Origin: Candidatus Eremiobacterota bacterium
GTDB taxonomy: Bacteria; Vulcanimicrobiota; Vulcanimicrobiia; Vulcanimicrobiales; Vulcanimicrobiaceae
Direction of reading: 5' to 3'
Length of the DNA: 64,000 nucleotides
Assembly (NCBI GenBank): GCA_019240525.1
Contig: JAFAYE010000001.1
Coordinates: 2,267,300-2,331,299, forward strand
The translations under genes were made by a program, and so were the position numbers. The notes under the pieces were generated by a model that was not told where the DNA came from, searched no databases, and saw only the letters and a list, made by a program, of their open reading frames with translations. Below are positions 1-8,618 of the stretch, one piece after another (position 1 is the first letter of the stretch; each line of letters opens with the position of its first letter).

Positions 1-354
1 ATAACGCCGAGCGGCTCGGAGAGCGTGCTTTATAGCTTCGGTTGCAATTCTTGTTCCAACGCCCCCAATGGAGCAAGTCCTTCTGCCGGATTGGTGGAGT
101 TGAATGGCGTTTTATACGGCACGACCACTGCGGGCGGCTCGGACAGTTTGGGAGTCGTCTTCAGCCTCACTCCGAGCGGGAGTGAAAAGGTTTTGCATAA
201 TTTCGCCGGTGGTTCAGATGGGGCCGACCCGTCAGGAGGACTGATCGACTTGAACGGAACGTTCTACGGGACGACCGCGCAGGGCGGTTCAACGACGGGC
301 TGCAAGCGTTTTGGCGGCAGTGGCTGCGGAACCATCTTCACTTTAACCCCCTAG
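1..354 (+). CDS. GloVer tandem-repeat protein, C-terminal part (cut by window edge)
   Basis: The open frame enters from the left edge and ends at a TAG at 352-354, leaving 117 visible residues. It contains two full units of the GloVer repeat (family TIGR03803), recognised by the LYGTT/FYGTT-xxGG signature followed by a Cys-Gly-x-Gly-x-hydrophobic-phenylalanine turn and a T/S-P-S-G-S-E-K-V-L linker. Such proteins are exported and are thought to fold as repeated beta-sheet units; no catalytic role is known. The gene ends 23 bp from the convergent GloVer lipoprotein at 378-1664, and the two share repeat wording, so they are probably diverged copies. The N-terminus and any signal peptide lie outside the window. 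Confidence 0.8.
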   Translation: MTPSGSESVLYSFGCNSCSNAPNGASPSAGLVELNGVLYGTTTAGGSDSLGVVFSLTPSGSEKVLHNFAGGSDGADPSGGLIDLNGTFYGTTAQGGSTTGCKRFGGSGCGTIFTLTP

Positions 355-377
355 TCGCCTAACGCGCGCGTTTGCGC

Positions 378-1664
378 TTACGGGGAGACCTCGAAAGCTG
401 TTCCGCAGCCGTCGCCGCACTGCGAATTGCCTCCCGCTTTGGTTGTGCCGTAGAGCTTATCTTTCGAAAAGAGTAATGCCGCCACGGGGTTGGCGCCGTT
501 GGGTTCGCCGGGAAAGCTGTATATCGTTGTTTTGCTGCCCGTTGTCGTAATGCTGAAGATCGTTCCACACCCATTGGTCGCACACCCGACCCCGCCAGAC
601 TCAGTGACGCCGTAGAGCAGTCCTTTGGCGTAAATCAAACCCCCGATCGGCGTCGAGCCGTCTTGACCGCCGTGGAAATGGTAGAGCATGGTGTAGGCTC
701 CATGCATATTCAGCTTGTAAACGGTGCCGCTTTGCGTCTCACCGCCTGCCGTGCCGTACAGCGCTCCCTGAACCTCGACCAAGCTCCCGTCGGGAAACTC
801 CTGGCCCGAACCGAACGCATAAAGCGACGTCGCCGCGCCGCTCGTGCGAATTTTGTAAGCGGTCCCGCATCCGAAACTGTAACCATCACATTGCACGCCG
901 CCGACTGACGTAACTCCGTACAATGCGCCGTTCACGTCGATTAAATGGCCGATCGGGAGCCAGCCGGCAATCGAAGAGCTTCCACCAAAGCGATACAGAA
1001 CTTGCTCCGAACCGCTCGTAGTTATGTCGTAAACGCTTCCGCAACCGCTACCGGAGCATCCCTTTACCACTCCGCCGGCACTGGTCGTGCCGTACAGCGT
1101 ACCGTTGACGGCGACCAATGCGCCTGAGGGTGAGGCGCCATCGGAACCGCCTCGGAAGCGATATAGCACTTTCTCCGAGCCGCTCGGGCTGATGCTGTAG
1201 ACGGTTCCACAGCCCAGACCGCTGCATCCCGAACCACCGCCCTCATATGTCGTGCCGTAAAGCGCACCGTTGAACTCGATCAATCCCCCCGCGGGACGGG
1301 CACCATCGGAGGCACCGCCTTGGAACTGATAAAGCACTTTCTTCGCGCCCGTCGCGTTAATACCAAACACCGTTCCATATCCGCAAACGTTCTTTTGATG
1401 CGGCGGACATGGACCGCCATACTCCGTCGTGCCGTAAAAGATTCCGTTGACGTTAATGAGCGGCGAATTTGGTTCGGCGCCGCCTTCGGAGTTGCGGTAA
1501 CCGAAGCGATGCAATACCTGTTCCGCAGAGGATGAGGCATTCGTAATCGTTCGTGACATTGCGCTTGAGGTGCTAATCGGAAGCGCCGACCCCGCGCATC
1601 CTGCGAGTAATGCCGCGACGACGATCGCACAAAACGCGTTACAACTACAACGTAAGTTATTCAT
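378..1664 (-). CDS. GloVer tandem-repeat lipoprotein
   Basis: A 428-residue exported lipoprotein. The N-terminus has a hydrophobic stretch ending in a lipobox (LLAGC, Cys around residue 23), so it should be lipid-anchored after signal peptidase II cleavage. Seven repeats follow, each about 50 residues with a FYGTT/LYGTT/LYGVT-like signature and most with a CGT-V/I/A-F or -Y turn, which is the GloVer family pattern (TIGR03803). The ATG at 1662-1664 has an AAGGT ribosome site just upstream. Some repeats are degenerate (LYGTAGGE near the middle), and pairs of cysteines recur in several units, which could form disulfides outside the cytoplasm. Function is unknown; the repeat suggests surface binding or display. 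It is convergent with the partial GloVer gene on the left. Confidence 0.85.
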   Translation of the reverse strand: MNNLRCSCNAFCAIVVAALLAGCAGSALPISTSSAMSRTITNASSSAEQVLHRFGYRNSEGGAEPNSPLINVNGIFYGTTEYGGPCPPHQKNVCGYGTVFGINATGAKKVLYQFQGGASDGARPAGGLIEFNGALYGTTYEGGGSGCSGLGCGTVYSISPSGSEKVLYRFRGGSDGASPSGALVAVNGTLYGTTSAGGVVKGCSGSGCGSVYDITTSGSEQVLYRFGGSSSIAGWLPIGHLIDVNGALYGVTSVGGVQCDGYSFGCGTAYKIRTSGAATSLYAFGSGQEFPDGSLVEVQGALYGTAGGETQSGTVYKLNMHGAYTMLYHFHGGQDGSTPIGGLIYAKGLLYGVTESGGVGCATNGCGTIFSITTTGSKTTIYSFPGEPNGANPVAALLFSKDKLYGTTKAGGNSQCGDGCGTAFEVSP

Positions 1665-1746
1665 CGTTATTCTACCTTTATATCCAGCACAACGAGCCTT
1701 TCGCCACGGCGTTTCCTCGCCCCGTACGGAGCCTGCCGGTGCGTTT

Positions 1747-2823
1747 TTAATGAACCGCGATGCCTTGGGGAAAGTCGAGAGACGTGTGGCTGCCTGCGAT
1801 CACTTTGACGGGACGCACGTTGCCGTCTGAGCCGGACGTGTATACCGTAATGCGGCTATTGCCGGCAATCCCGCTCGCCGCATAGATATTGCCGGCCCTA
1901 TCGATTGCCACGCCAAATGCGCTCCCTAGTTTGGTCCGACGGCCGTGAATATCGACGATCGGTGCGACGTTTCCGTTCGCGCCGGCATCATACACGGTCA
2001 GGTCGTCGCCATCGTAGTTCGCTAGGTACGTGTTTTGCTTTGAGTCCAGCGTAATCTGGGTCGGTAAATCGATTTTGGTAAGGGCGCCTTGGATAACTCG
2101 GGTCGGTGCAATATTGCCTGTACTGCCCGCGGCATAGAAGGTTAACCATCCTTGTTGATATCCTTTGGCGAGGTGGACATTGGTCACTGCGACGTTTCCG
2201 CGTGCATCTAATGCGAGGCAGTTGGGATGCAAAAGGCGCGTGTTCGAGCCCTGGATCACCCCAAGTGGCGCGACGTCACCGCTCGAACCTGCAGCGTAGA
2301 TAGTTACCGAACCACTCATCGATGAACCGCCTGCGATGTTGGAGACATAAATATCTCCAGTGCCCGGATTGATAGCGATTCCAGTGGGTTCTTCCAGTTG
2401 AGTACTTGCGCCCCGGATGGTTGCCTCCGGCTTCACGTTTCCGGTAGCACCGGGCGGATAGACGGTCACCGACGCGGGAGCTACGTTGACAACGTAGATA
2501 TTGCCCGTTTTGTCTACTGCGACATCATGCGGATGGCTCAAGCCGGTTTTGGAACCGGAAATCTCTTGGATTGGCCTTACGTTGCCGGTCGCGCCTGATG
2601 CATAGACCGTTACGGAGTCATGGTTCAGGTTAGTCACATATAGGCACGGACATTGGGTGCGATCTTTGCCAAAAACCGAGCGATCGCCGTGGGTATCCAT
2701 CATCTGGTTTTGCGGCACAGTGCCCGGCAGGCTGTTCGGCGGCTGCGATCCGACGCAGCCCGAAAGCATTGCCGCAGCTGTGCAGCTGAATAGGGCGTAG
2801 CTTCCAAGCTTCAAAACTTTCAT
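1747..2823 (-). CDS. NHL-type beta-propeller lipoprotein
   Basis: A 358-residue predicted lipoprotein: MKVLKLGSYALF n-region and hydrophobic core, then lipobox MLSGC. About six repeats of 45-55 residues follow, each carrying a G-N-I-Y-V-x-N beta strand and an S-V-T-V-Y-x-x-G-A-x-G-N-V-x-P strand, typical of NHL/YVTN beta-propellers. I chose the ATG at 2821-2823 rather than the GTG at 2838 because a GAGGA ribosome site lies 8 bases upstream of the ATG and inside the longer version. No catalytic residues can be named; extracellular propellers of this kind usually bind partners or sugars. It lies downstream of the GloVer fragment at 2843-3061 on the same strand. Confidence 0.8.
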   Translation of the reverse strand: MKVLKLGSYALFSCTAAAMLSGCVGSQPPNSLPGTVPQNQMMDTHGDRSVFGKDRTQCPCLYVTNLNHDSVTVYASGATGNVRPIQEISGSKTGLSHPHDVAVDKTGNIYVVNVAPASVTVYPPGATGNVKPEATIRGASTQLEEPTGIAINPGTGDIYVSNIAGGSSMSGSVTIYAAGSSGDVAPLGVIQGSNTRLLHPNCLALDARGNVAVTNVHLAKGYQQGWLTFYAAGSTGNIAPTRVIQGALTKIDLPTQITLDSKQNTYLANYDGDDLTVYDAGANGNVAPIVDIHGRRTKLGSAFGVAIDRAGNIYAASGIAGNSRITVYTSGSDGNVRPVKVIAGSHTSLDFPQGIAVH

Positions 2824-2842
2824 CTGGGTGTTCCTCACTCTC

Positions 2843-3061
2843 TCAGGGAGTCAATGCGAAAACCGTTCCACATCCCGAAGCGCACGACTGCCCGGTTCCG
2901 CCGCTTAGGGTCGTGCCGTAGAGCGTGTTGCCGACGTCGAGCATGCCGCCATTTGGATATTCGCCGTCGGTCGAGCGGCTAAAGTCGTAAAGAACGCTGT
3001 ACGTAGCACTCGCGCGCGCGCCGATGCTTAGTGCGTAGCTGAAGCTCGAAATTCTTATCAC
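2843..3061 (-). pseudogene. GloVer-repeat fragment (probable gene remnant)
   Basis: A 72-codon open frame beginning with GTG and containing a single GloVer unit (LYGTT-LSGG followed by CGTVFALTP) right at its C-terminus. There is no signal peptide or lipobox, while intact family members have many repeats and an export signal. It starts within 3 bp of the stop of the propeller gene at 3064-4023. I read it as the tail of a former GloVer gene whose 5' part was replaced or deleted when the upstream gene arrived. It might still be translated by readthrough or reinitiation from the upstream gene, but nothing shows that it is. Confidence 0.55.
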
Positions 3062-3063
3062 GG

Positions 3064-4023
3064 CTAGCGTGCGCCGACACTAACGGTTACGCCGCTGAAG
3101 AGGTCCTCGCTCGACGAGCTAATGGCTTTGATCGGTTTGCCCCCCTGTGGGTAGTTCCAGAAGAGCAGCGCTCCTTTACGATCAACTCGCCCCGACCCGA
3201 CAATCACGTTGCTGTGCGTCCAGTATTGATCGAACCCGAATGCTCCGAAGGCGCTCTGAAGTTGGATGGGGGCTTCGACTTTGCCCGTGTCGCCGGAAAC
3301 CGCCACCGGATATATCGAGACGGCGCCGGTGTGCTTAAACGTAGCCGCGCCAATCAGCAAGCGATTCTTCACCCACTGAATGCTCCTCGCCCAAATCGGC
3401 TGCGAAGTTTTAAGCAGCTCCAACTTCGTGCCGCCCTTGGGAAGCCGCACGAGAAAAGGCAATCCGTGCCAGGTCTCTCCCGAGGCGTACAAGTTACCGC
3501 TCTCGTCGTATGCGCAATACAAGAATTCTGCAGTGTTCTTGAATCGGGATGTCTTCGGCTTTTGCGATCCGCTGTGAAAGACGACGACGTCGCCGTTCCC
3601 CGCAGAATCGTGTAAGTTCGTGACCGCAAGATCACCGGTTGTCGGATCCACGGCGCACCCGCTCTGCGAACTATCCGGGTCGCTGAAGCTCTGAATGGGA
3701 CTGGTTCCTCCGTGCGCGTACTCGTAAATAAAGCCGCTGTCCGTTGTGACGTAGACATTCCCAGAGGCATCCGAGCAGAGTCCCTCGGGGTTCGTAATCC
3801 CGGTTAACTCGCTCACTTTCTGCCCGCTCGGAAATGCAAAGACCGAGACCGTGCCGGCCGAAGAACGCGACGCGTAGAGCAAGTCAGATTGCGTCGCGGC
3901 TGCGGAAGTTTGCGACGTCGGGTTCGTCGCGCCGGTTGGCGAAGCCGATCCACCGCACGCAGTCAGAAACGCCGCAGCGGTAGTGATGCTAACTACGCAA
4001 TGAAATGTAGCTAAAGTTCTCAT
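3064..4023 (-). CDS. Predicted beta-propeller lipoprotein
   Basis: A 319-residue exported lipoprotein with signal peptide and lipobox (LTAC, then GGSAS). A Ser/Thr-rich linker precedes strands such as LLYASRSSAGTVSVF and GNVYVTTDSGFIYEY, which are propeller-like. A strong GGGAGGGTG ribosome site sits 6 bases before the ATG at 4021-4023. It is a distant paralogue of the gene at 8619-9620: both have the order GDLAV, GDVVVF/GDIVVF, YDExGNL, then an LPKGGTK/LPQGSTK element. No enzymatic motif is visible. It is divergent from the gene at 4123. Confidence 0.75.
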   Translation of the reverse strand: MRTLATFHCVVSITTAAAFLTACGGSASPTGATNPTSQTSAAATQSDLLYASRSSAGTVSVFAFPSGQKVSELTGITNPEGLCSDASGNVYVTTDSGFIYEYAHGGTSPIQSFSDPDSSQSGCAVDPTTGDLAVTNLHDSAGNGDVVVFHSGSQKPKTSRFKNTAEFLYCAYDESGNLYASGETWHGLPFLVRLPKGGTKLELLKTSQPIWARSIQWVKNRLLIGAATFKHTGAVSIYPVAVSGDTGKVEAPIQLQSAFGAFGFDQYWTHSNVIVGSGRVDRKGALLFWNYPQGGKPIKAISSSSEDLFSGVTVSVGAR

Positions 4024-4122
4024 GCATCACCCTCCCGTGAGGTGAAACGTATTTTGCCCTTTGAGCTTCGCCGCGGCGCGGGTTGGTCCTAGCCGTAGGC
4101 TCGTCGGCGGGAGCCCGCGAAC

Positions 4123-5664
4123 TTGAGGCGCCGAGTGCGGATCGCGGGTAACATCATCGTCCAGCGATTGATAATGGTCGTTGTTCTTCCGGTTGCGGCC
4201 TGCGCGCGGGTTGCCGCGCCCGTCTCTTCGCTACCGGCATATCACGCCGTGAGCGTTGTCGTCGACCGAAGTGCCGTTCCATGCACGGTAAGCTACGACG
4301 GAGTGATTTGGTACCGCATCCCGGCCGGCGATTTTCCACCCGTCGCTGTGCGCTGGTCGAAGTGCGGCTTCAACGCTTTAGGTAGAAATCTGTCTCCGAA
4401 TCGTCCGCATTGGTCGATACCATCCGCAACAACGCAGACGCGCTTCGTCTTTACCGCTCTCGACGAAGTGATCGCGGTCAAGGGTGTACATGAGATCGAA
4501 CGAACGGCCGCCGCGCACCATGTGCCGGTATCTTGGATGGTGGGCGATATTCGTCACATGGCCTATGCCGCTGACTTCAACGCGTTTCACCGCGCTAACG
4601 GCGACGATGCCCAGGCACAGTTCTGGGGTGATCTGCATGTCGCAATGTCGGCGAAGCTTCCGTGGTACGTTCCCACCGTAAGCATTCTAACGGCCGGCGT
4701 GGAGCGCAACGTGCGGCGCGCTCTATCATTTGGCGAGCACGCGTTCTGGGGAATCACCTGGAATAGCCGTGGTACCGACGGAACATCCGACTTCGGGGCG
4801 CCATGGGGTACGTACTGTGCCGACATCCATTCGTACAAGCGGCCGCAGCCGGATGGGGGTTGTTCCTTCCTCGCCTTCGAGTGGACGGCACGTGATTTGA
4901 CGCGCGCCTACCTGAGCGAGCGTGAAGCGGCCTTTTCTACCGACCCCGATGACCTATTGCAGCGTGGTGGTTTTTCGCCGAAAACCGCCGCCCTCTATGC
5001 GCGGAAACTTGTGGATGCATACGCCGCGGCCGGCCAGACTCAGCCGATTGTCATGACCGTGCAGGAAGAGCCGGTTGACGCGGTTATTGCGGCCAACGCG
5101 GTCGTCATGAACGCGTTGTTCGATGAGGCCGTACGTGACGGAATGCATCTTGAAACGCTAAGCCAGGCAGCTAGCGATGCGCGGACGTTCTCAGCTGCGC
5201 CGCGCGCGGTTGCATTCCCGTATATAATTGGAGGCAGGGCTTTTGAGTCACGCTTGCTCCACGGCGAGACGCTGTATCCAGCGACGATCGACTACCACGA
5301 CTCCCGCGCCGGTATGACATTTCTTTCGGGGCACACGTTGCCCAGCCGTCTGTTTCGATACGCGGATTATCCCGTCTCGCGCTTCAATCGCCCGCTTCCC
5401 GAAGTGCCTCAGCGAGAAATGCCGGTGCTCTTGGGCGCGACCGTTAAGGATGGGTGGTTTACATTGAGGTTCGCCGCGCCGCAAGCACTGCGTTTCGGAG
5501 TGGCGATCTGGAGCGATCCCTCGCAACCAAAAATCGTCGGTCCCGGGAGAATCAGCGCCGGACGCGCCGCCACCGTTTTGGTCTTTGACCTTAAGCCCGG
5601 CACGAACGACGTGCGCTATCGTTGTAGCGCCTGTCGTAGTTCCACGTTTACGTACTCCCTGTAA
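4123..5664 (+). CDS. Exported protein of unknown function, possibly a deacetylase-type barrel
   Basis: A 513-residue protein. Starting at TTG 4123, with GGGAG 9 bases upstream, gives a basic n-region (MRRRVR), a hydrophobic core and a lipobox-like PVAAC at about residue 27; starting at the internal ATG 4174 would leave too short a signal. The mature part has stretches such as FVFTALDEV, VSWMVGDI, YVPTVSIL and AFWGITWNSRG that alternate strand and helix in a way resembling NodB-like deacetylase or glycoside hydrolase barrels, followed by a C-terminal beta-rich region. I cannot identify the metal-binding triad, so the enzyme class is a guess. Paired cysteines near the C-terminus (YRCSACRS) suggest an extracytoplasmic location. 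Confidence 0.6.
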   Translation: MRRRVRIAGNIIVQRLIMVVVLPVAACARVAAPVSSLPAYHAVSVVVDRSAVPCTVSYDGVIWYRIPAGDFPPVAVRWSKCGFNALGRNLSPNRPHWSIPSATTQTRFVFTALDEVIAVKGVHEIERTAAAHHVPVSWMVGDIRHMAYAADFNAFHRANGDDAQAQFWGDLHVAMSAKLPWYVPTVSILTAGVERNVRRALSFGEHAFWGITWNSRGTDGTSDFGAPWGTYCADIHSYKRPQPDGGCSFLAFEWTARDLTRAYLSEREAAFSTDPDDLLQRGGFSPKTAALYARKLVDAYAAAGQTQPIVMTVQEEPVDAVIAANAVVMNALFDEAVRDGMHLETLSQAASDARTFSAAPRAVAFPYIIGGRAFESRLLHGETLYPATIDYHDSRAGMTFLSGHTLPSRLFRYADYPVSRFNRPLPEVPQREMPVLLGATVKDGWFTLRFAAPQALRFGVAIWSDPSQPKIVGPGRISAGRAATVLVFDLKPGTNDVRYRCSACRSSTFTYSL

Positions 5665-5749
5665 AACGCGCGCCTGACGCTGGGACAAATAGGGAGCCGA
5701 AGCGAACGTCTTTAGCTGCTCGTTCGTTCAGCATCTGGAGGCGTCGAAC

Positions 5750-6880
5750 ATGAGGAACCTAGGTCACTTATCTTTCACTATCGGAGCTGCCGCGCTGCTC
5801 GCGAATTGTGGCGCCCCGGCTCTCGTGCGGCCCTCCGGGATTGACGCGCAAAACAGCTCGGTGCGAAGCGCCCGCGCTCTGACGACGCCTCACTATCTCT
5901 ACGTGACCAACGGGCACTCTAACGACGTTTCCGCCTTCATTATCAATCCGAACAGCGGCGTCTTACGGCGGCTGGAGACCTCGCCGTTCAAAGCGCGCTC
6001 GCTGCCGATCGGGCTGGCGATCGATCCGTCAGGCGCGTTCATGTATGTCGCCAACGGTTTGTCCGGCGACGTTTCCGCCTACGTCATCCACGCCAGTGGT
6101 CGCTTGACCCATGTGCCGGGCCAGCCGTTCGCGGCGGGCTCCTACCCATGGCAAGTAGCGATTCACCCGTCCGGCAAATTCGTCTACGTGGTTAACGAAA
6201 GTTCAAGCAACGTTTCCGCCTATGCCATCAATGCCGGCAGCGGTGCATTGACGCAGATACAAGGGTCGCCGTTTGCCGCGGGTTACAGCCCGGCTGGTGT
6301 TGCGATCGATCCGACGGGCGCGTTCGCGTATGTGACGAACAACGGCAACAATAACGTTTCCGGCTACACTATCAATGCGAGCAGCGGCGCCTTGACGCCC
6401 CTGCATGGGTCGCCGTTCGCGGCGGGCTCTTCGCCGAGGAAAGTGGCGATCAGCGGCAGCTTCGTCTATCTAGCAAATAACGGCTCCAACAACGTTTCCG
6501 CGTACGCGATCGACCCGAAGAATGGTGCCTTGACGCAGGTGCCGGGTTCGCCGTTTGGGGCAGGCAGCAGTCCAGTCGCGGTAGCGATCAATCCGGCCGG
6601 CACGTTCGTCTACGTTACCAATCAGGGCTCCAACAATGTTTCCGCTTATGCTATCAACACGAGCACCGGTGTTTTGACGCAGGTCCAAGGATCGCCATTC
6701 GCAGCTGGTTCTAACCCAACCGCGGTCGCGGTCGACCCGACCGGTGAGTTCGCCTATGTGGCAAATCTAGGCGGCGGGGTTTCTGCGTTCGCGATCAACG
6801 CGGGCAGCGGTGCGTTGACCAAGGTGAAGGGCTCGCCGTTTTCAGCGGGCAGTGAACCGTATGCCGTGACGGTCCGATAG
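5750..6880 (+). CDS. Seven-bladed YVTN/lactonase-like beta-propeller lipoprotein
   Basis: A 376-residue lipoprotein (signal peptide then lipobox LANC). It contains seven near-identical repeats of about 44 residues, each ending with an N-V-S-A-Y/F strand and a G-A-L-T-x-x-x-G-S-P-F-x-A-G-S linker. This is the layout of the lactonase/6-phosphogluconolactonase-like propeller family (PF10282), but secreted YVTN copies like this are not known to be enzymes. GGAGG lies 8 bases before the ATG. The DNA itself is repetitive with a period near 130 bp, so blade number can change by recombination. The closest relative in the window is the opposite-strand gene at 9643-10851. Confidence 0.85.
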   Translation: MRNLGHLSFTIGAAALLANCGAPALVRPSGIDAQNSSVRSARALTTPHYLYVTNGHSNDVSAFIINPNSGVLRRLETSPFKARSLPIGLAIDPSGAFMYVANGLSGDVSAYVIHASGRLTHVPGQPFAAGSYPWQVAIHPSGKFVYVVNESSSNVSAYAINAGSGALTQIQGSPFAAGYSPAGVAIDPTGAFAYVTNNGNNNVSGYTINASSGALTPLHGSPFAAGSSPRKVAISGSFVYLANNGSNNVSAYAIDPKNGALTQVPGSPFGAGSSPVAVAINPAGTFVYVTNQGSNNVSAYAINTSTGVLTQVQGSPFAAGSNPTAVAVDPTGEFAYVANLGGGVSAFAINAGSGALTKVKGSPFSAGSEPYAVTVR

Positions 6881-6928
6881 AATGGAGTAACGGGATACCA
6901 CCTAAGGTTCGGCAAAGCGCACCCACGC

Positions 6929-7363
6929 GTGGAACTAGAATCCGGTGATCGAGCGCCGCGGAAGCCGCCGGAACGCAGGCTCGTCATTCAGATCTTGGCG
7001 ATTGTCTTTCTCGTCACGGCGCTGCTCGTCGTCGCGCTCGTGATGGGGATCCTCAAGCTCTTGGATGCGAGGCCGGCTCATGTCTGCGGCTTGGCTTTGG
7101 TTCAGCGCAGTCCGGTGGCGATCAACCTTATCGGTTCGCCAATCGAACAGCGCGGCATCACCAGTGGGCGCACCACGTCTGGCAACGGAGACGATTACGA
7201 GCGCTTGACGTTTTGGGTGCGTGGGCCCCTCGGCGACGCCTTTGTGGTCGCAGTCGGGGATCGCTCGCCAATCGGGTCGCATTTGGACGTTCGGATCGGT
7301 CGGAACGGCCAAGGCGAAACGATCTACTCGGGCCCGTTCGACTGCCCCGAGCTTCATCGTTAG
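6929..7363 (+). CDS. Membrane-anchored Coa1-like protein
   Basis: A 144-residue protein with a charged cytoplasmic N-terminus, one membrane segment at about residues 19-45 and an outward domain. The domain starts LVQRSPVAINLIGSPIEQRG and continues with a glycine/serine turn and a WVRGPLGDAFVVAVGDRS strand pair, which matches the cytochrome oxidase complex assembly protein 1 (Coa1, PF08695) fold seen in many bacterial membrane proteins. Bacterial members have no demonstrated function. The GTG start at 6929 has no clear ribosome site. It lies between two lipoprotein genes on the same strand and no oxidase genes are nearby, so a role in oxidase assembly is doubtful. Confidence 0.55.
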   Translation: MELESGDRAPRKPPERRLVIQILAIVFLVTALLVVALVMGILKLLDARPAHVCGLALVQRSPVAINLIGSPIEQRGITSGRTTSGNGDDYERLTFWVRGPLGDAFVVAVGDRSPIGSHLDVRIGRNGQGETIYSGPFDCPELHR

Positions 7364-7456
7364 ACGGAGGTGGACGGCGGTCGCTCGCTCTTGCAGGCGC
7401 CGAAAGAAGCACTTCGAACGGGCTTAGTCATCACCGCGTTAGAAGCGAGGTTCAGA

Positions 7457-8611
7457 ATGCCAACTTTCGACAATCGCGTGCTTATGCTGGTCGCCGCGTC
7501 TCTTTTTGCAACGTCGGCCTGTGGCGGAAACGCCGCAGTTCCATATATGTCGCAAATCGCTGCTCCAGCGGGGAGTTCGAGTGCTTTAACCGACACGACC
7601 TCGATTCTGAAAAAACTTACCAAGGATGTCGAAATCGGCACGACCGTCGATCCGAAAAATGGGGATATGGGACCGCGCGCGATCTCGCTGGTCCGTTCGA
7701 CCTTCGGGCTCAAAAAGGGGCAGCTCCTCGTTTGCGACTTCGACGACGCTGCCGGAACGGCGGAGAAAGGAACCACGATCGAAGTACTCGATCCGAAGCC
7801 GCGTTCCAAGCCGGCGACCTTTACCCAAAGCGCTAAGATCGAAGGCTGTGACGGCGACGCAGTTACTGCGGGAAATCAAGTGTACGGCGCGGGATTGGCC
7901 AGCGGCCTCGTTTCGCAGTTCACCCAAGCCGGCAAGCTCAACAAGAGTTACGGTTCCCCGATCCAGGTTCCGTTTGACGACACCGATGCATTCTGCGGTC
8001 TGCCCTACGCGCCTGAGGATATCTACGTTTCGGATTCTAAGACGGGCTCGATTGTCAAGGTGGCCTTCCTTCCCGTTAGCCGCAGCGGTCCGGCAAAAGT
8101 GACGCAAGTGATAACCGGGTTCGCGGTCAATAAGGGCTCCGGTTGGAGCATTCTAGGCCCATCGGGCATGCAATACAATAGTCAAAGAACCGGTAATCTT
8201 TGTAACGACACACTCTATATCGTAGACGGCGTTGATAACACTGTCGTCGCCGTTTCGACCGCCAGCAGCTTACTCGAGAAAAACGAAATCGTCGTGCAGC
8301 CCGGTGGAAAGAAATTCAAGTGCACTCACCCAAAAACCACGTGCGCGACGCTCGTTTATAGTGGCGCCCCGCTCGATGCGCCGGTCGCGTCAGCGCTTCT
8401 ACCGAACGGAAACCTTATCGTTGCGAATACCAAAGGTGGAAACACGCTCGTAGAGCTGACGCCGACGGGCAAAATACTTGCTACGAAGACGATCGACACG
8501 AGTACGACCGCTCACGTCTTCGGGCTGCTTGCGACCGGCACGAGCGATTCGGATACAGCGCTATTCTATACCGATACGAAAACAAACACGCTGCAAGAAC
8601 TCGAGCAATAG
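7457..8611 (+). CDS. Secreted lipoprotein, beta-propeller-like (paralogue of 15460-16593)
   Basis: A 384-residue predicted lipoprotein. I start it at ATG 7457, which gives a clean signal peptide ending in a TSAC lipobox; upstream in-frame codons extend into non-signal sequence. After a short linker it has the ILKKLTKDVEIG-TTVDP segment that also occurs, as VLKTLTKQVVIG-SAVDP, in the protein at 15460-16593, and the two align to the end (LLPNGNLIVANT against LLPDGNLVVGNT, and a final LQELEQ against VQVLER). The strands LVVCDFD, VYVSD and LYIVDG-type elements suggest a propeller. Function unknown. It is convergent with the gene at 8619. Confidence 0.78.
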   Translation: MPTFDNRVLMLVAASLFATSACGGNAAVPYMSQIAAPAGSSSALTDTTSILKKLTKDVEIGTTVDPKNGDMGPRAISLVRSTFGLKKGQLLVCDFDDAAGTAEKGTTIEVLDPKPRSKPATFTQSAKIEGCDGDAVTAGNQVYGAGLASGLVSQFTQAGKLNKSYGSPIQVPFDDTDAFCGLPYAPEDIYVSDSKTGSIVKVAFLPVSRSGPAKVTQVITGFAVNKGSGWSILGPSGMQYNSQRTGNLCNDTLYIVDGVDNTVVAVSTASSLLEKNEIVVQPGGKKFKCTHPKTTCATLVYSGAPLDAPVASALLPNGNLIVANTKGGNTLVELTPTGKILATKTIDTSTTAHVFGLLATGTSDSDTALFYTDTKTNTLQELEQ

Positions 8612-8618
8612 AGGCGAC

